A DNA stretch of 64,000 nucleotides from Kitagawia praeruptora (GCA_037693485.1 CM075348.1:15172501-15236500); one strand, 5' to 3'. Counted from the first letter of the stretch, positions 22,332 to 35,515 are shown. The notes: generated from the sequence alone by a model not told the origin. Numbers and translations are program-made.

Positions 22332-24920
22332 AGACAACCACTAACACTCTTGATACTTTTTGTGGTGGCGAGTTTATGATCGAGAAAGTGGATATTACGC
22401 CTTTACCGGAGTATTTTTGAGGAGGTCAAGCTAATGACTCTAAATAAGCGCTGCTTGGGAGGCAACCCAAGATTTCATTGGAGGATCGGTGCACTTCATG
22501 CTTTTGCATAGGGGAGTACTTCTTTCCTTCTCTTTCATATATAGTAGAATTGCTTAGTTATTTGTTCATTCCAAGCCTTGTTGTGTACATTATTCCTTCA
22601 TCTCTTTCTAAAAAAAACAAATTGAGCGTTTTAGGAAAAAAAAATTGAGTGAAAAAAATTTGAGTGTTGTATGCAAAAAAAAAAAAATCTATTAAAAAAA
22701 AACGGATTTTTAGTGTGTAACGCAAGTTGCACCTGCGTTACTAACCTGTTAGAGCAGTTTGCGCCCTTGTCGCGCAAATTTCGAATGTGTTACTGGACTA
22801 GGGGCAATTTGCGCCCGGGTTGTGCAACTTGCGTATGCGCATCTGACCTTAGCGCAGTTTGCTCTACACGCGCGCAGCTTGCGCGTGAACCAGGTGTGTC
22901 AGAAAATTGTCAGCGTGGTTTTCTGTTTTGTGCGCTGTTGATGTGCTGTTGTATAAAATAAAAAAAAAAAAATTCTTCACCCCAAATCTTATTTATACTC
23001 TCCTCTCTCCACCTAATTCTTTTCCTATTTCAATTCCAAAACCCCCCATCTCTCCTCCAAAATTCTAAACCTATATTTATTCTAATTCATATTTATTATT
23101 ATTATTTTTTTTTTTCTTTATTATTTTTGTATTTTATTTAGGAATTTTTTTTTGTATATTTTTTTTTTCTTTTCTTTCTTTTCTTTTATATAATTGTTCA
23201 TTGAGGACAATGAACCACTTAAGTGTGGGGATGAGTTCTCAATGATAAAAAAAATCAAAAAAAAATTATATATTATAAAATTTAAAAAAAAAATTAAAAA
23301 ATTAAAAATACCAAAAATAATTCTAGCCATGCAATTTGATTAGTTGTTGTATTTTGCTTGATACACCCATGCATGCGTAGAATTCTTGTGCTCTTGACGC
23401 TTTTGTATGAGAAGTGACGTGCTTTGTTCTTGTGCACACACTTACACTAGCAAGTTGAAACTGGTAGACTTAATTGGATGTTGTAAGTGATTAGAATGAC
23501 ATGAATGTGCAAGATGACTTGGTTTACATGCTTTGAGTACAAGTAGGTGCGTTAGAGAGTCTTGTTACTTGGGATTGATTATGTTTTGTCACACCAAGTG
23601 AGTTTTGAGCCTATATGCATATCTTTTGCATGATTTTTCGTTTGCTTGAGTGTCCACATGTTGTTTACATTGCTAGCACTTACTTGAGATCTTTTTTGAA
23701 ATGCATGACATTAATTGATGATAAGATGATAAAGGCAATTAGGTATAACCTCGTATTTCCCATATTTCCACACCTTTTAAACATGATCAATTAGTTAACC
23801 CGTTGAGCTTAATCCTATTCTTTCGGTGACACACCACATTACTTGCCATTATCCTTTTTATTTTATTGGCCTTACATTGAATTTGAACCTAAATTGTCAA
23901 AGGCTAGTATCGTGCTTAAGGGAGTAATAAGGTGTTCATAAACGGGGGGTTATTGATGATCATACTTTTGGGGAATATTGATTTTTGGTCGATGCTTGTT
24001 AGTTGAAATTCATAAAAATCTCTATGGATCATTGTGTTTATTCCTTAGCTCTCAAAAGAAAAGAAAAGAAAAGAAAAAAAAACAGAAAAAAATAGAAAGA
24101 AAAAAAATAAATTTGAGAGCATTCTTATGTTTGTATGATCCTTCTTCATTCGATTAGTCAAGTTATTATGTAAGGGTTATTGAAAAATCCAAGTGTGGGG
24201 AAGTATTTGTTTTAATAGAAAGGGAATTGAATAATGATTATTGTTGGGTACTAGCTTTTGACATTTAACCTGTTTTAGCTTTACTTGACATACCTGGTCC
24301 CTAGCCCACGCTACAACCCGAATAAAGACCTTTTGATTGTCATCAGTGATGTATGTTGTGTTGAGAGTGAGATTGATTGCGAGTGTCAAGTTGTGTTTAT
24401 GATTTTGTTGGAATTGAGTGATACACTTAACCTTGTTCTTGAGTGAATATTCGTTTTTGAGTGAAAGGTGAGTTATTACTTGTTTTGGCATAGGAGATCC
24501 CAGGTTTAGACTTAAAGATGTGTTTCTTGTGGGATTAGCATGATTACCAACATTTTTTACACTTGACATGAATTTTTATGACCTTCTGCATGTTGGTTGA
24601 GTAGACTACGTGACTTGCACTTTCGACACCAAGACATCGTATGTTTACTTTGATTATTAAGTTGATGTGGCATGAGAGGACTTGTGTGTGTGGTGTTGTG
24701 TTAGCATTGATCTTTTGCATGGTTAGATGAATTTTGTGGGTACATTCACTATAAACCCTCACGAGACAACACTCGTCCTACTAGGGCTGCCTAGGGGTTT
24801 AACGGCTTGTTGCATATGCTCAATGCAATCGTGTCATCTACGAAAGTGATGTTTGTTAGGACTTAATTTTTATTTCACTTATTTGCCTGAGGACGTGCAA
24901 ATGCTTAGTGTGGGGATGTT
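22332..24920 (+). other. 3' non-coding part of second gag-only element
   Basis: No credible gene. It has GGGAGGCAACCCA at 22457-22469, a GC-rich block with repeated GCGCA/TTGCGC at 22720-22900, and long T/A runs at 23100-23320. A GAGGACAATG...AAGTGTGGGG motif is at 23203-23230. The module at 24731-24850 is shared with the other element, and a purine tract GTGTGGGGATGTT precedes the 3' LTR. ORFs here are low-complexity. Confidence 0.7.
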
Positions 24921-26292
24921 TGATAGAATATATTTTTATATATATTTTAGATGATTTTATTCTCATATTTATTGTGTTTTGCATTGATTTGGATTTTTAT
25001 TTAATAGATTTGATTGTTTTATTGTAGGAAATAAAGAATTCATGACTTGGAAGGATTTGGAGCAAAAAGAGATAATTTGGAGATAAAATAGATGAAAATT
25101 CGGAATTATTGGACTAGATGGGCTGCTTGCACTGTTTGGGCCATATCTTGAGTTCCAGAAGTCAGAATTTGACGATCTTACTGTCCACGCGAAGCTTGTG
25201 GAATTATCTTTAATTCAGAGGTGGTCCAGTAAGCAAAATCCAGTTGGAAGAGCCCAGAAACAGAGGAGAAAAATAAGTTACGAATTTTACAAGAAAATCC
25301 AGCAGTTTCCAGAAATTCAATTTGAAGTGGGAAACTTCCATAAATCCAATCCTAATCAACATGGAAACTTGCTATCTTCTATTCCAACTCTAAGAAGGCA
25401 ATTGCTTGGAGGCTAAATCAAGAGGCTATATAAACACATCTTGGGGACACATTATAGAGGATGTAATATTAGATCAGATAATATAGTTTAGAGTAGATTA
25501 GTATTATTATTAATTGGAGATGTAGAGAAACACCATGACTCTTCTTTTGTGTGACAACATTGAAGTTTGAAGGTTTTGTTCTCTTAATCTTTTCTTTGTT
25601 CTTATTAGTTTAATTATGTTTTCTTGTTTTACTAGTTGTTTTACTTGTTTAATTATTAGCGAGTAGTTATTTCTAGGGCTTAAAGGGAAGCCATGTTTGC
25701 ACTAATATTGGCATGATTTTCATAGTGGTTTGATTGGTTATGGTTAATTCTGATTGATATGTTTTAATCATTAATTTGTGTAATCGGCCGATATCATGGA
25801 TTAATTATATGCAAATAGGGGTATGGATCGAGAGTACGATTAACAGAATTGAATTTGAGTGCGGAAGCATCATTGGATTTCTGAGAGTGTTAATTCTTGG
25901 AAGAGATTAACTTGACTCTAATTACCTGATTGATTGAATTACTAAAAGTGGTTAATTGTGTTGAATGTTTCGAGAGTGTTAATGCTTGAGAGAGATTAAC
26001 ATACTCTAGTTATAGGATCACATTGATTGCTTTAGCTTAAGAGCCAATTGTGTAAGCATGGTGGACCTGATTGCCCTAGGTTTTAAATAATTTGTTTATC
26101 ATCTGTTTAGTTAGTGCTAATTTAGTTTAATTAGTTAATTAATAATTTCACATATTCGTCTAACCCTTGAAACAATTAGCGATAACTGAAAAGGAATTAG
26201 TAGAACCTGTCTCCTTGTGGATTCGACCCGCTTGCCATTTGTACTAGCAATAGACACCGTGCGCTTGCGGTTAGGTATAATTTGACACATCA
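24921..26292 (+). repeat. 3' LTR of second gag-only element
   Basis: 1372 bp, starting TGATAGAATA after the purine tract and ending ...GACACATCA before CAAAT. Confidence 0.92.
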
Positions 26293-27006
26293 CAAATTTG
26301 CTTTCAGATCCGCTTAAAACCGCTTAAACCCGCTTAACCCCGCTAAACGCTTAAAAACCCGATTTTGCCAAAAGCTAGGTGTTTTTATTCCGATTCGTCC
26401 GCTTGAGCGGCCGCTTAATGCGCTTTTTAGAACACTGATGAATAGTTATGCTCAAGTGTCCACAAGCCATTTCATTCTTCGTTTTGTGACAACCTCATTC
26501 GGATCCAACTTAACACAATCTTACTTTATTTAAGCATTTGCTATAAGCGTTTAACAGAAAAGGATCTGCAAGTGCAAGTTAATAAACAAAATGCACCAAT
26601 ATAGACAAGATCATCATGCATTCGATATTAAAATATAAGACACTTCAGACGGACTCGAGATGGAATACACTCTGAAATCTAGAAGTACAGATGGCACATA
26701 TATTTGAATTTGCTAACTATGGATTAAAAAATGAAACAATAAAGCTGAATAACCGGTAAGATTCCAGAATACATTTACAAATTCTCATAGTTATTCCATT
26801 ATAACTTCCAGCACATAATTACAAAGGCCTGGGGGCTTCACTTGCGTCAAAGTTCCAAATATATAATTATATACACCTCTCCTTTTGCTTCTCTCCATCA
26901 TATATGCTGAGACCTTGCTTGTTTCTGTTCACGAATATGTGAACTCAAATACTTTATAGAAGCAGCTGATTTCAATCTTGGCTACCTTGATTCTTGCATA
27001 TCTTTC

Positions 27007-30000
27007 TTACATGTCAACGGGTGGACTTTTCTACGCAATCAAAAGAGAGGTCAGCCCTTTGGTTGTTTAATATATTATATGAAGCCCATTACAATTGAGC
27101 ATGATACAGTAGAAAAAAGATATAAACTCATAGCAACTCCTAGGATTCACATCTTACCTTGAACAAGAGGTCATATGCGATATGGTCCCAAGGCAATGAT
27201 ATAGACATTAAGCAGCATTTGAGGGGAAGCATTTCAAAATCGGCATTATGATTTACACCAGCAGCTGCATAGGCATGCTTTGCAGCTACCGATGCAACAT
27301 TTGCAGCTCTACGAACAATTTCACCAAAATGGAACCTTCTGTTGGAAGATTGGCCTGGTGAGTGAGGAGACACCTGCATGCTTTGATCTGATAATAGTAC
27401 GTCAGACAAAATATTCATAGAACTAATCATAGATGATAGTACTTCACAACAATCATCTAAAATAATATTAATAACAACAATACCAATCAGAATAGACATA
27501 TATAAGCCAATCATGCATCATATATTATGGATATAATATGTTCTCTAAGAACCGGAAACAGGCTCCGAAGTAGTCTTAACTTAAGGAAACAGAAGGCTCT
27601 AGATAGTATGTTTGCGAAGGCGGTGACATATAGATTCCAATGGAGAACGTTAACAGACTCATTGAGAACAATCGAATGAAGGACATTTCAGTTTAATCTA
27701 CTACTCAATTTGGAAACAGAATTTGATAAGTAGAGTCAATCTAGGCTAACTCTGCTGGAGTTCAAACACTGTCAATCCCAAACATGTAAAGTAACATCCG
27801 TAATATATAATTTATTGTTATTAGAATTCGAAAAATCATCTACAAGTACCAGAAACTTATGTTTCAGTGTGATGCACAATACACATGTAGAATGAAATTA
27901 AAAACTACGATCGAACTTTGGAGACCAACCGAGTTCAGTATACTGCAAGAAAGCAATCTATCTAACACATGGAATCAATAAAACAGAATTAAGGTAATTG
28001 CATGCTGCAAGAATTAAGGTAATTGCATGTTGCAACCCCTCTGAGTCACATATATTGATGTTGGTATATATAGTTAGTAATTATGCACTTTAATCTAGTA
28101 AGTTTCAAGTTCGATGCACTTTGAATCCCATGAATGTTTTTCCATCTCATTTAACAGTTGCCCTCAACTTGACTAGGGATATTTGAAATGAAACTAAGAT
28201 CCTTTTAAAACTCCATTGAAGTTCCATTTAAGCTCTCTTAGATGAATACCTCAACTTACCTGAGAGGCTGAGATACATCTCAGGCTCCCTAATCTCGTAA
28301 TTAAATCACGATAAGGAAATTAAATCACGATAGTTTCCCTATGAGGATTCCATACTTCAGTAATCGATAAATCATTGTCACCAACACTCAACAGACACCA
28401 ATCAACCACGAGAATGAAAAGATATTTAGGAGAACAAATTTGAAACAATATAATGCTTTAAAATCTGTAGACCATAAGTTTTTAATCATATTATTAGTAT
28501 GTTTGGAAAATTGTTATGTCCTTGCATTTTCGGCTTGCAAGTCAAAAATATAACTTGTGCCGATATTTCTTAGGTGTCAATACTACTATAGTACTATCCA
28601 TGTCAAAAACAAGAAAATAATAACATCGAAGTAAAACGGGGGAGGGGGAAGGGGTATATCGTATATTGATGAGTTTAAATTTCACTGTCAAGGAAACAAT
28701 GAGAACACAGAGGAGACATCAACAAGCTTATGCCACAAAAGTAGACTTCATAGAAAGGAAGTAATTACCTAAAACACCAGAAACGGCTACTTCAACTTGG
28801 CCTCGTCCTCCAGGACCTTTCATGTATATCCTATCTGTTTTTCCAGTAGAATTACCAAGAGATAGAAGGCTCCCGAATCCAGATTTTCCCTCTGTACATT
28901 AGGGGAGATGGAGATGTTGAACTAACATAGGATAAATGCAGTGCCGGCCACAATACAGCAGAGTGACATAATTAATAGAATGGATTTAAATATATTGTAA
29001 AACTGAAGATAAGTAACCAAGCTATATTATTTTGCAATCCAAAATTTTAAGCTTTTTCAAAACACTGCATTTCACAAAAATTCTCAAATGAGTCCAGTCC
29101 TGTTATTCTACATTTATATGTTTGCAGGTCAGAGATTTAATAGAAATATTAAATCTGACAGAAACGAGAAGTTTAAATTATACCTTCGTATGCTTCTCGA
29201 ACCATTTGATAGCTGACAAATCCTGAAAATAGAGTAAGCTGCAAGGAAAAATTAACAAACATGTCAATATGCTGGCATTTCAAAAATATTGTACAGACTC
29301 ATGGTAGACATAAGAGAATTGAATTTTAAATTTGGAAACTGACTTTAAGATAGTGGTGGACTGTAATACTAATACCTACTTTTTGTGTAACTGTTTTAAT
29401 AGGTATCATTTTAATCAATCAACTTGGACTCTGGGGTTGAACATACCAAATGTATAATTAATGGAGTGTTTGGCTTCAAAGTTCTAAATCTAGCATAGGT
29501 CTATAGATATTATAAGAATATTAAACCTTTGTCTTGTTTGACTTTCTAGTATCTGTTTTACTTTTCAAAGAAGAACTGTCACTAGAACCACAATCTTCTG
29601 CTGCCTTTTCACTAGGAAATGCTGCTCCACCATTTGCATTTAGAAGTACACAGTAACAATGGTCCGTGTCACTCAGAACCTGCACAGGAGAATCCAAATT
29701 CACATATTGAAACCACAGAATAGTGCAAGAGCTATAGAATAAAAAGGCATGAGTGATTACATACTTCTGTGTTTCTTTTGTGGCTCGTCATATAAGATGG
29801 TCAATCTTCGTTTTTTAATAGTTTAATTTTATTTGTCTCATTATTGTGTAAACTTTAACTTTTTATCTTTATCTAAGAAACAAGACGAGCCAATTCTTTC
29901 TAATGCCAACTCTCCTGGTGTACATACTTTTTATTTGCCTTTTAGCTCTGCTATGTACTGTGTGATACACGAGTGAAAAGATAATGGCATATGGAATAAA

Positions 30001-33000
30001 TCAATGAGACAAACAATTACAAATGCATCTCTCATTTTAGAAATAAATAAACTATTGATGGAAAACACAAGGAAAAATATTAAAATTAACAAAAAGAATA
30101 TTCTTACTAAATTCATTAAAATTGCAACACTTTATAATATTCAGATAACTTGAGTGGGAACTTGTTGTTCAAAATGTTTGATTTCCCATACTTCCAATTA
30201 TAATTAACATACTGTGTAATCCTCTCATAATGCCAATTTTAAAAAAATAACTGTGCTACAAAATTATTTCTCAGTGTTACACTAATTTATTGATTGTAAT
30301 TCGGCTAGTACTTTTCATTAAAGATCAAAAGACAGTAACACTCTAATTGGTTTGGTGGATTGGAATGAAAAACACATGAAAACTGGATGTGAAAGGAAGG
30401 ATGATGGAGATGAGAGTATGTTAAACGATGGGGTGCTAATAAACCGGTTAACTAAAAAAAGGCTTATATTATAATCTTGTAAAAACAAACAGCTACACCC
30501 TGTGTTTCACATGAAAAACAGTTTAGAATTATATCATCCTTTCCAATTATTTTCCGCAACATTTCTAAAGAACTTTGGAAGGATATTAAGGATAGTTTAC
30601 AGATGACTTAGTTTACAAAGGAAAAGGATAATGAGTTCACAATCAAAATTCGGAAAATAGAGGAGAATTGATGCTTTAAAAACATGCTGCTTTTTCAAGT
30701 TTCAAAGAGAAAACATATACTTGATCAAGTTTTAAATTAAAACCGTCTCTTTTATCTATTTACTCTGTCCTGCGTGAAGTTTGGAGCTGGCCTTAGATTA
30801 AACATGACTTTACTTATTGCGCATGTCAGCAAGAAGAGTGTGGTATGCAACAGTAATTAATACAGCACTAAAAATAATTAAGCCAAGTGTATTTTAGCAT
30901 AATCCGCACTTCAGTTCATGCATAGATCAGGAAACAGCCAAAAGAGCAAATGCACAAGTCATATAAAAATCAATAGTCAGAATTACCACTTCATCAAAAG
31001 TCGAATCAAAGTCATCAACTGCAAAACATATATCTGGATAGGCAGGTGTTGTTTCTACTTCCTGAAGAAACAGTAGCAAGAGTTACTGCTTAGCAAAGTA
31101 TAAAAATTCAGAGCAGTATCTTACAATTGCGTAAGTCAACAAAAAAGAGATAACTAGCCTTTCTTGCATCCAAATGGAAGTTAACACGGCTTGGAGATGC
31201 ATAGACAGTTTTTACGACCTGCAAAGAAAGACAAATGCCATGCATCTTTACTAGGAAGTAAGTGCTCAAAGAAAATTACAAGCCAAATGCTCAGAGACAT
31301 TTATAAAAATACACTAAAAAATGAGACAGACATAAGATCATCTTCAAATTCAAACAAACGAAATTCACCTAAAATGGTTATAAAAGAAGAGTGATGTAGG
31401 ACAGGAATCAAGTACGAACAGCCGTCACAAAAGTAAAAAGAATAATAAAGCCAAAATATAGAACCCTTGGTAAATGAAACTTTTATAAAAATCAATGATA
31501 AACTTCAGTTCCTAAAAACGTCAAACATGTTTAAGCAGACACTTAACACTCAACAATTAACACCAAGGATAGACTTGAAAGTCCGTCAACTTTGAGGATT
31601 GAAAGTTCAAGTTGCAAAAACTGCTTGATGGAAAACTAAAGCATGGCAACTTCCTTTCTGGGTTTGCAGCCTGTATATCCTTTTTTTGTTTGAGCATACT
31701 ATAATTTTTCGATTCTGTTTCTTACACAGGCTGGAAAAGTGATAAGAAGCTAATCATGAAAAGAGGTATAATGATTAAAAAAAAATATGCTCCAAAAGGC
31801 ATTATTCATTAAAGCAATAAGAGAAAACTCACTCCGCAACTATGAAAATGATAATGGATTATATGCTCATCAATTAAGCACCTTTACATTGGTAAAGATC
31901 TGCAATTAATTTACAAATTTACAAGTACCTTATATATAGGAGACAATGGTGTTTGTTCGTCGCCTTGATGCCTTTGAAGAGCCTGACGACTGAAATCAAA
32001 CAATATCTGGAGTTCAAGAAAGCACAAGAACTCTAATATTTAAACATTAAAATTAAATCGTCAAACTTCTGCTGGAAATTTTAGTTACAAAAGTAAAAAA
32101 GTTTTCTTACATTTGGTAAACTAGTCATTCACAGAAGACACATGAATTTTCAAATGGCTATTTGTCTGTAGTGATTCACACTTATTCAAAACAAGTATGT
32201 CAAGATCAAAACTCCAAATGTATTTTACAGCAAATATCTGTATCTGATTTCTGCACATTATACTCAATTTATCTTAAGGGTAATACAGCATACTTTGCTA
32301 AGGACAGTATGATGCTCTGCATTGGAAAAAGTTGTACATATGAGTTTACTAAATACCCAATTTTTTTTATCATCTAATAAAGTTTTACGGAGGGAGTTGT
32401 TTCAGAAGGTTATCTGAGATATACCAAGTAAAATTTAATTTTACGTTAATAACATACAATTACATATAGTATTTTAGAGATGCAAGTATTATATTAAGAG
32501 CAATATAAAGCCTGTATATGTGACTTTTGCAGGGGATTATAGCCATCCAACGAAAATTTACTTGTCAGTATGTATACCGACATTAGCTAATTCTACCCCA
32601 ATATTAATTCCCATCCACTCCCTTCTTCCTAAAAGCCAATATAACCTATAATGAAACCAGTATAGGTGTATGGTGGCGGTAGAGATCTTTTTTCATAATG
32701 GTTGTTAACTGAACTTCATTCAACATTAGCTTTATATTGTTTCTGCTTCATTTGTGATTCAGATGTATGCATCTATTCAATGAACCTGATAAATTTCTTA
32801 TCTCTATCTGAACAGATTTTAGAAATAGGAAGAAGTATAAATTGATGGAGAAGCCTAGATAAAAAAACACGTGGGAAGTCTCAATATGAAAATCAAAAAG
32901 TAATCCAACACAGAAACGAAATAGAAGAAGGTACCTGCATATTGCCACTGTAACACTGAACGAAGTGTGGGCAATTAGATTCAAGTAATATGAGCATCTC

Positions 33001-34826
33001 CAATCCACACCTACTGTATTCTCATCTACTAAGTTGTTCAACTGGTGATCAATAGATATGATACATGTCATTTTCGTATAGTATAAACTCATGGAAGTTT
33101 CAGTAAGTAACTTCACAGCCAAGTGAGAAAGCTTGTAAGCTGTTCAATTAGTGATCGATACATCAGATATAGTCATGCTCATATAGTATAAACTCGTGGA
33201 CGTTCACTAAGTAATTTCATTTTCAAGTGCAAAGGTTGTAAAAGAGAAACTTCAGATTTTTATATTTAGCACAAGCACCTGATGGGAATGTTCGGTAAGA
33301 AGCTTAAAATGCAACAAATAACAAGGATAGACAAACATTTCCATTGATCATATAAATTATAATATTACAAGGTCAAATGCAACTCAAAGTCTCTTCCAAA
33401 ACACATATGAGTCAAATGACAATAGAACAATGAGAAAAACAATGGAAGTGAGAGATTACAACTGAATAAAATATCTCCACATGATCTCTTTTCAAAATAT
33501 GGTGTTAATACCAAATTTACTACACTTACATGTATAAGTACAATTTCAAATATGATAAACTTCTGAATAAATTAAAGTTTAGAAAAATAGTTTCTCACTA
33601 CAGGGATTGGGTAATTCGACATCACCAAAATTAAATTTGAGAGCAGAGGTAAGATAGGCATTGCACTTAACATAAAGACATGAAGAGGAATAAACAGGTA
33701 TTCTGATTTACTTTACCTTTGGTGCCCACCTGCGTACAAAGTAAGGAGAACTTCCCTCAATATTGTCATTGAAACCATATCCATGCAAGCTCTGCATCAA
33801 ATCTATATTGTAAGACAAAAACTTAAGCATTTACGATTCAAATTTAGGCAATACGAATACCTTCTTTCGGACAAAGAATAGGAGATCATCATCTTGTCGT
33901 TTCCTCGAATCCTTACCACGAACGAAATACAAGTCCATGACATCCTTCCAAAAGCCAAGATCCTTTTCAACATCAGTAGCCTCCAGATCATCAGCTACGA
34001 TTTGCTTAAGTAATTCTGAGTGCTTCCTCACCATACTCAACAATTCATAACTGCGTAACAAGCAATGTAAGAATATACTCAACAATGTAAGCATGTATTG
34101 ATGCTTCTAGTAAAGATTTTGAACTAAAACGTCACAGCAGAAGTAATTAAGTCGTGATTAGGAATCATAAATTAGAAGGCGTGTTATCTCTAATCGACCT
34201 ATAGATAAGTGCAGTCTAAAGCAATTTATTGGGGAATTTAAGTCGTAAGTAACTAGAAACATTTGCAATTCGAAGGCGTGCTATCACTAATCGAATTATA
34301 AATACTAAAGCAATTTATCGAGGAAATTAAGTCATCATAAACTGAGCAAATAACTAGAGTGATCTGACAATTAGAAGTATCGCTAATCGACCATTAGATA
34401 AGTGCAGTCTAAAGCAATTTATATAGGAATATAAGTCGTAATTGGGATCACCAACTGACAAAATAACTAGAAACATTTGCAAATTAGAAAGCGTGTTATC
34501 ACTAATCAACTTATCGATACGCGCAGTCTAAAGCAATTTATGGAGGAAATTAAGTCATAGTAAACAGAGCAAAAACTAGTGATCCGACAAATAGAAGCCG
34601 TGTTATCCCTATTCCACTTATTATGCTACTAGTCTAGTCCGGTTGAGCTGAATTCTCAAACTAACGGTAACAGATGCACACTAACACATATAATTCAACC
34701 ATAATTCAGCATAAGAGATATCGAAAAAATCGAAGAACGATAATCATAAATAAATGAGAAATATAAACTCGAAAATTGGGGGAATTATACTAACCGTGAG
34801 GGAGTATCAACAACATCACGCAACAT
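27007..34826 (-). CDS. KIAA0930 / DUF2045-like protein, 12 exons, 394 aa
   Basis: Exons, 5' to 3': 34826-34795, 34050-33861, 33791-33717, 33041-32935, 31989-31929, 31218-31159, 31061-30987, 29679-29527, 29238-29184, 28891-28769, 27387-27158, 27030-27007. All phases agree, giving 1185 nt with no stop until TAA 27009-27007. The start is MLRDVVDTPSR. Conserved words include FWKDVMDLYFVRG, RQDDDLLFFVRKK, VDWRCSYYLNLIAHTS, YASPSRVNFHLDARK, AYPDICFAVDDFDSTFDEV, VSYQMVREAYE, YMKGPGGRGQVEVAVSG and LPLKCCLMSISLPWDHIAYD. This order matches human KIAA0930 (DUF2045), a conserved protein without established biochemical role. One intron (31158 to 31062) uses a GC donor. Introns 1 and 3-7 are unusually long for a plant gene. 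Confidence 0.9.
34139..34620. repeat. Minisatellite in intron 1 of the DUF2045 gene
   Basis: About 4.5 degenerate tandem units of roughly 90-120 bp. Each contains AGTCTAAAGCAATTTAT or a close form (at 34212, 34308, 34410 and 34528) followed by AGGAAATTAAGTC. No coding or TE signature. Confidence 0.8.
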
Positions 34827-35335
34827 GTTTAACAACAGCAGCAGCACTAGTAGAAGCAGCTCTACTGATGATTAAAATTACTTGTACAGTTTCTGGAAGT
34901 ATAGTTTCTAAATTAGGGGTTGTGTTGAGTAGTCTGTTAATAGGATGATTGAACCTGGGGAATCAGCGAGTGAGTGAGTGAGTCCAACGAGGTGACTCAA
35001 TTTGGGGAACTTTTAGGCCTCTTTTTGGAAATTGCAAACTCCTCGAGTAGATCACAATGAGTAACCAAGGTGTGGCTTTTGGCCTGTGTGGCATTGACTT
35101 ATTTTCGGGTAAAAAATTTATATCTTAATAAATTTTTTTATACAAGTGTTTAGTGTATCTTTGAGATTCAATAAGTTGTCAATTTGAGATTCAATAAGTT
35201 GCCAATTTGAGTTGGAAAATAAGTTGGAAAGTTAGGAATCTTATCTTTCAACTTAAAATAAGTTGGCTTATTTTGAAAAATAAGTTCTTCCAAACACCCC
35301 TTTTGTATACCTAAATTATTTTAACATAGACCAAC

Positions 35336-35515
35336 CAGTGTTGTAAAAAACGGGAATCGGACTTAATCGGTAGAGGCACTGTCCAGGGATTAATCAGGTA
35401 TTTGAGAATTAATCGGAATGATTAATCAAATAATCGGATTATTAATCAGTTCGGTAACCCATGGAACAGGGATTAATCGGTGATTAATGATTAATCACCG
35501 ATTTTTAGAACAGAG
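35336..35515. mobile_element. hAT-type MITE with 8-bp duplication
   Basis: 180 bp flanked by perfect AGACCAAC duplications (35328-35335 and 35516-35523). Ends are CAGTGTTGTAAAAAACGG and, complemented, CTCTGTTCTAAAAATCGG. The interior repeats TTAATCGG many times. Size, 8-bp duplication and termini fit a non-autonomous hAT element. Confidence 0.88.

Larger units (their letters stand above)
19672..26292 (+). mobile_element. Second gag-only LTR retrotransposon
   Basis: 6621 bp, TGATAGAA...ACACATCA, with CAAAT duplications. The 3' LTR is 24921-26292 (1372 bp). The 5' LTR aligns from 19672 to about 21016, then departs, lacking the last ~60 bases and any primer site. A deletion has therefore joined the LTR to gag. 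The LTRs differ at many places, including a ~22-bp gap near 25834 and an 11-bp gap near 26043, so this copy is older than the one at 3856-10016. The only coding region is a gag-like ORF. Confidence 0.92.
19407..26437. mobile_element. hAT-like small element split by the LTR element at 19672-26292
   Basis: Both flanks of the LTR element carry runs of CGCTTAA / TTAAGCGG in opposite orientation (19424-19500 and 26308-26425). The right flank ends CTTTTTAGAACACTG, whose complement CAGTGTTCTAAAAAG is a hAT-type terminus. The left counterpart CAGAAAAAGC is degenerate and no clean 8-bp duplication was found, so the outer limits are uncertain. Confidence 0.55.

Noticed and set aside
24177..24762. Minus-strand ORFs of 130 and 72 aa
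   Set aside because: They run antisense through the non-coding 3' part of a retroelement, have odd composition and no motif.
32748..32934. C-terminal part of a 124-aa minus ORF (residues after AIC)
   Set aside because: A GT donor at 32934 ends the real exon; what follows is intron. Only 32935-33041 is coding.
34754..34948. Plus-strand ORF of 64 aa overlapping the DUF2045 first exon
   Set aside because: It is antisense to the real first exon and has no domain.
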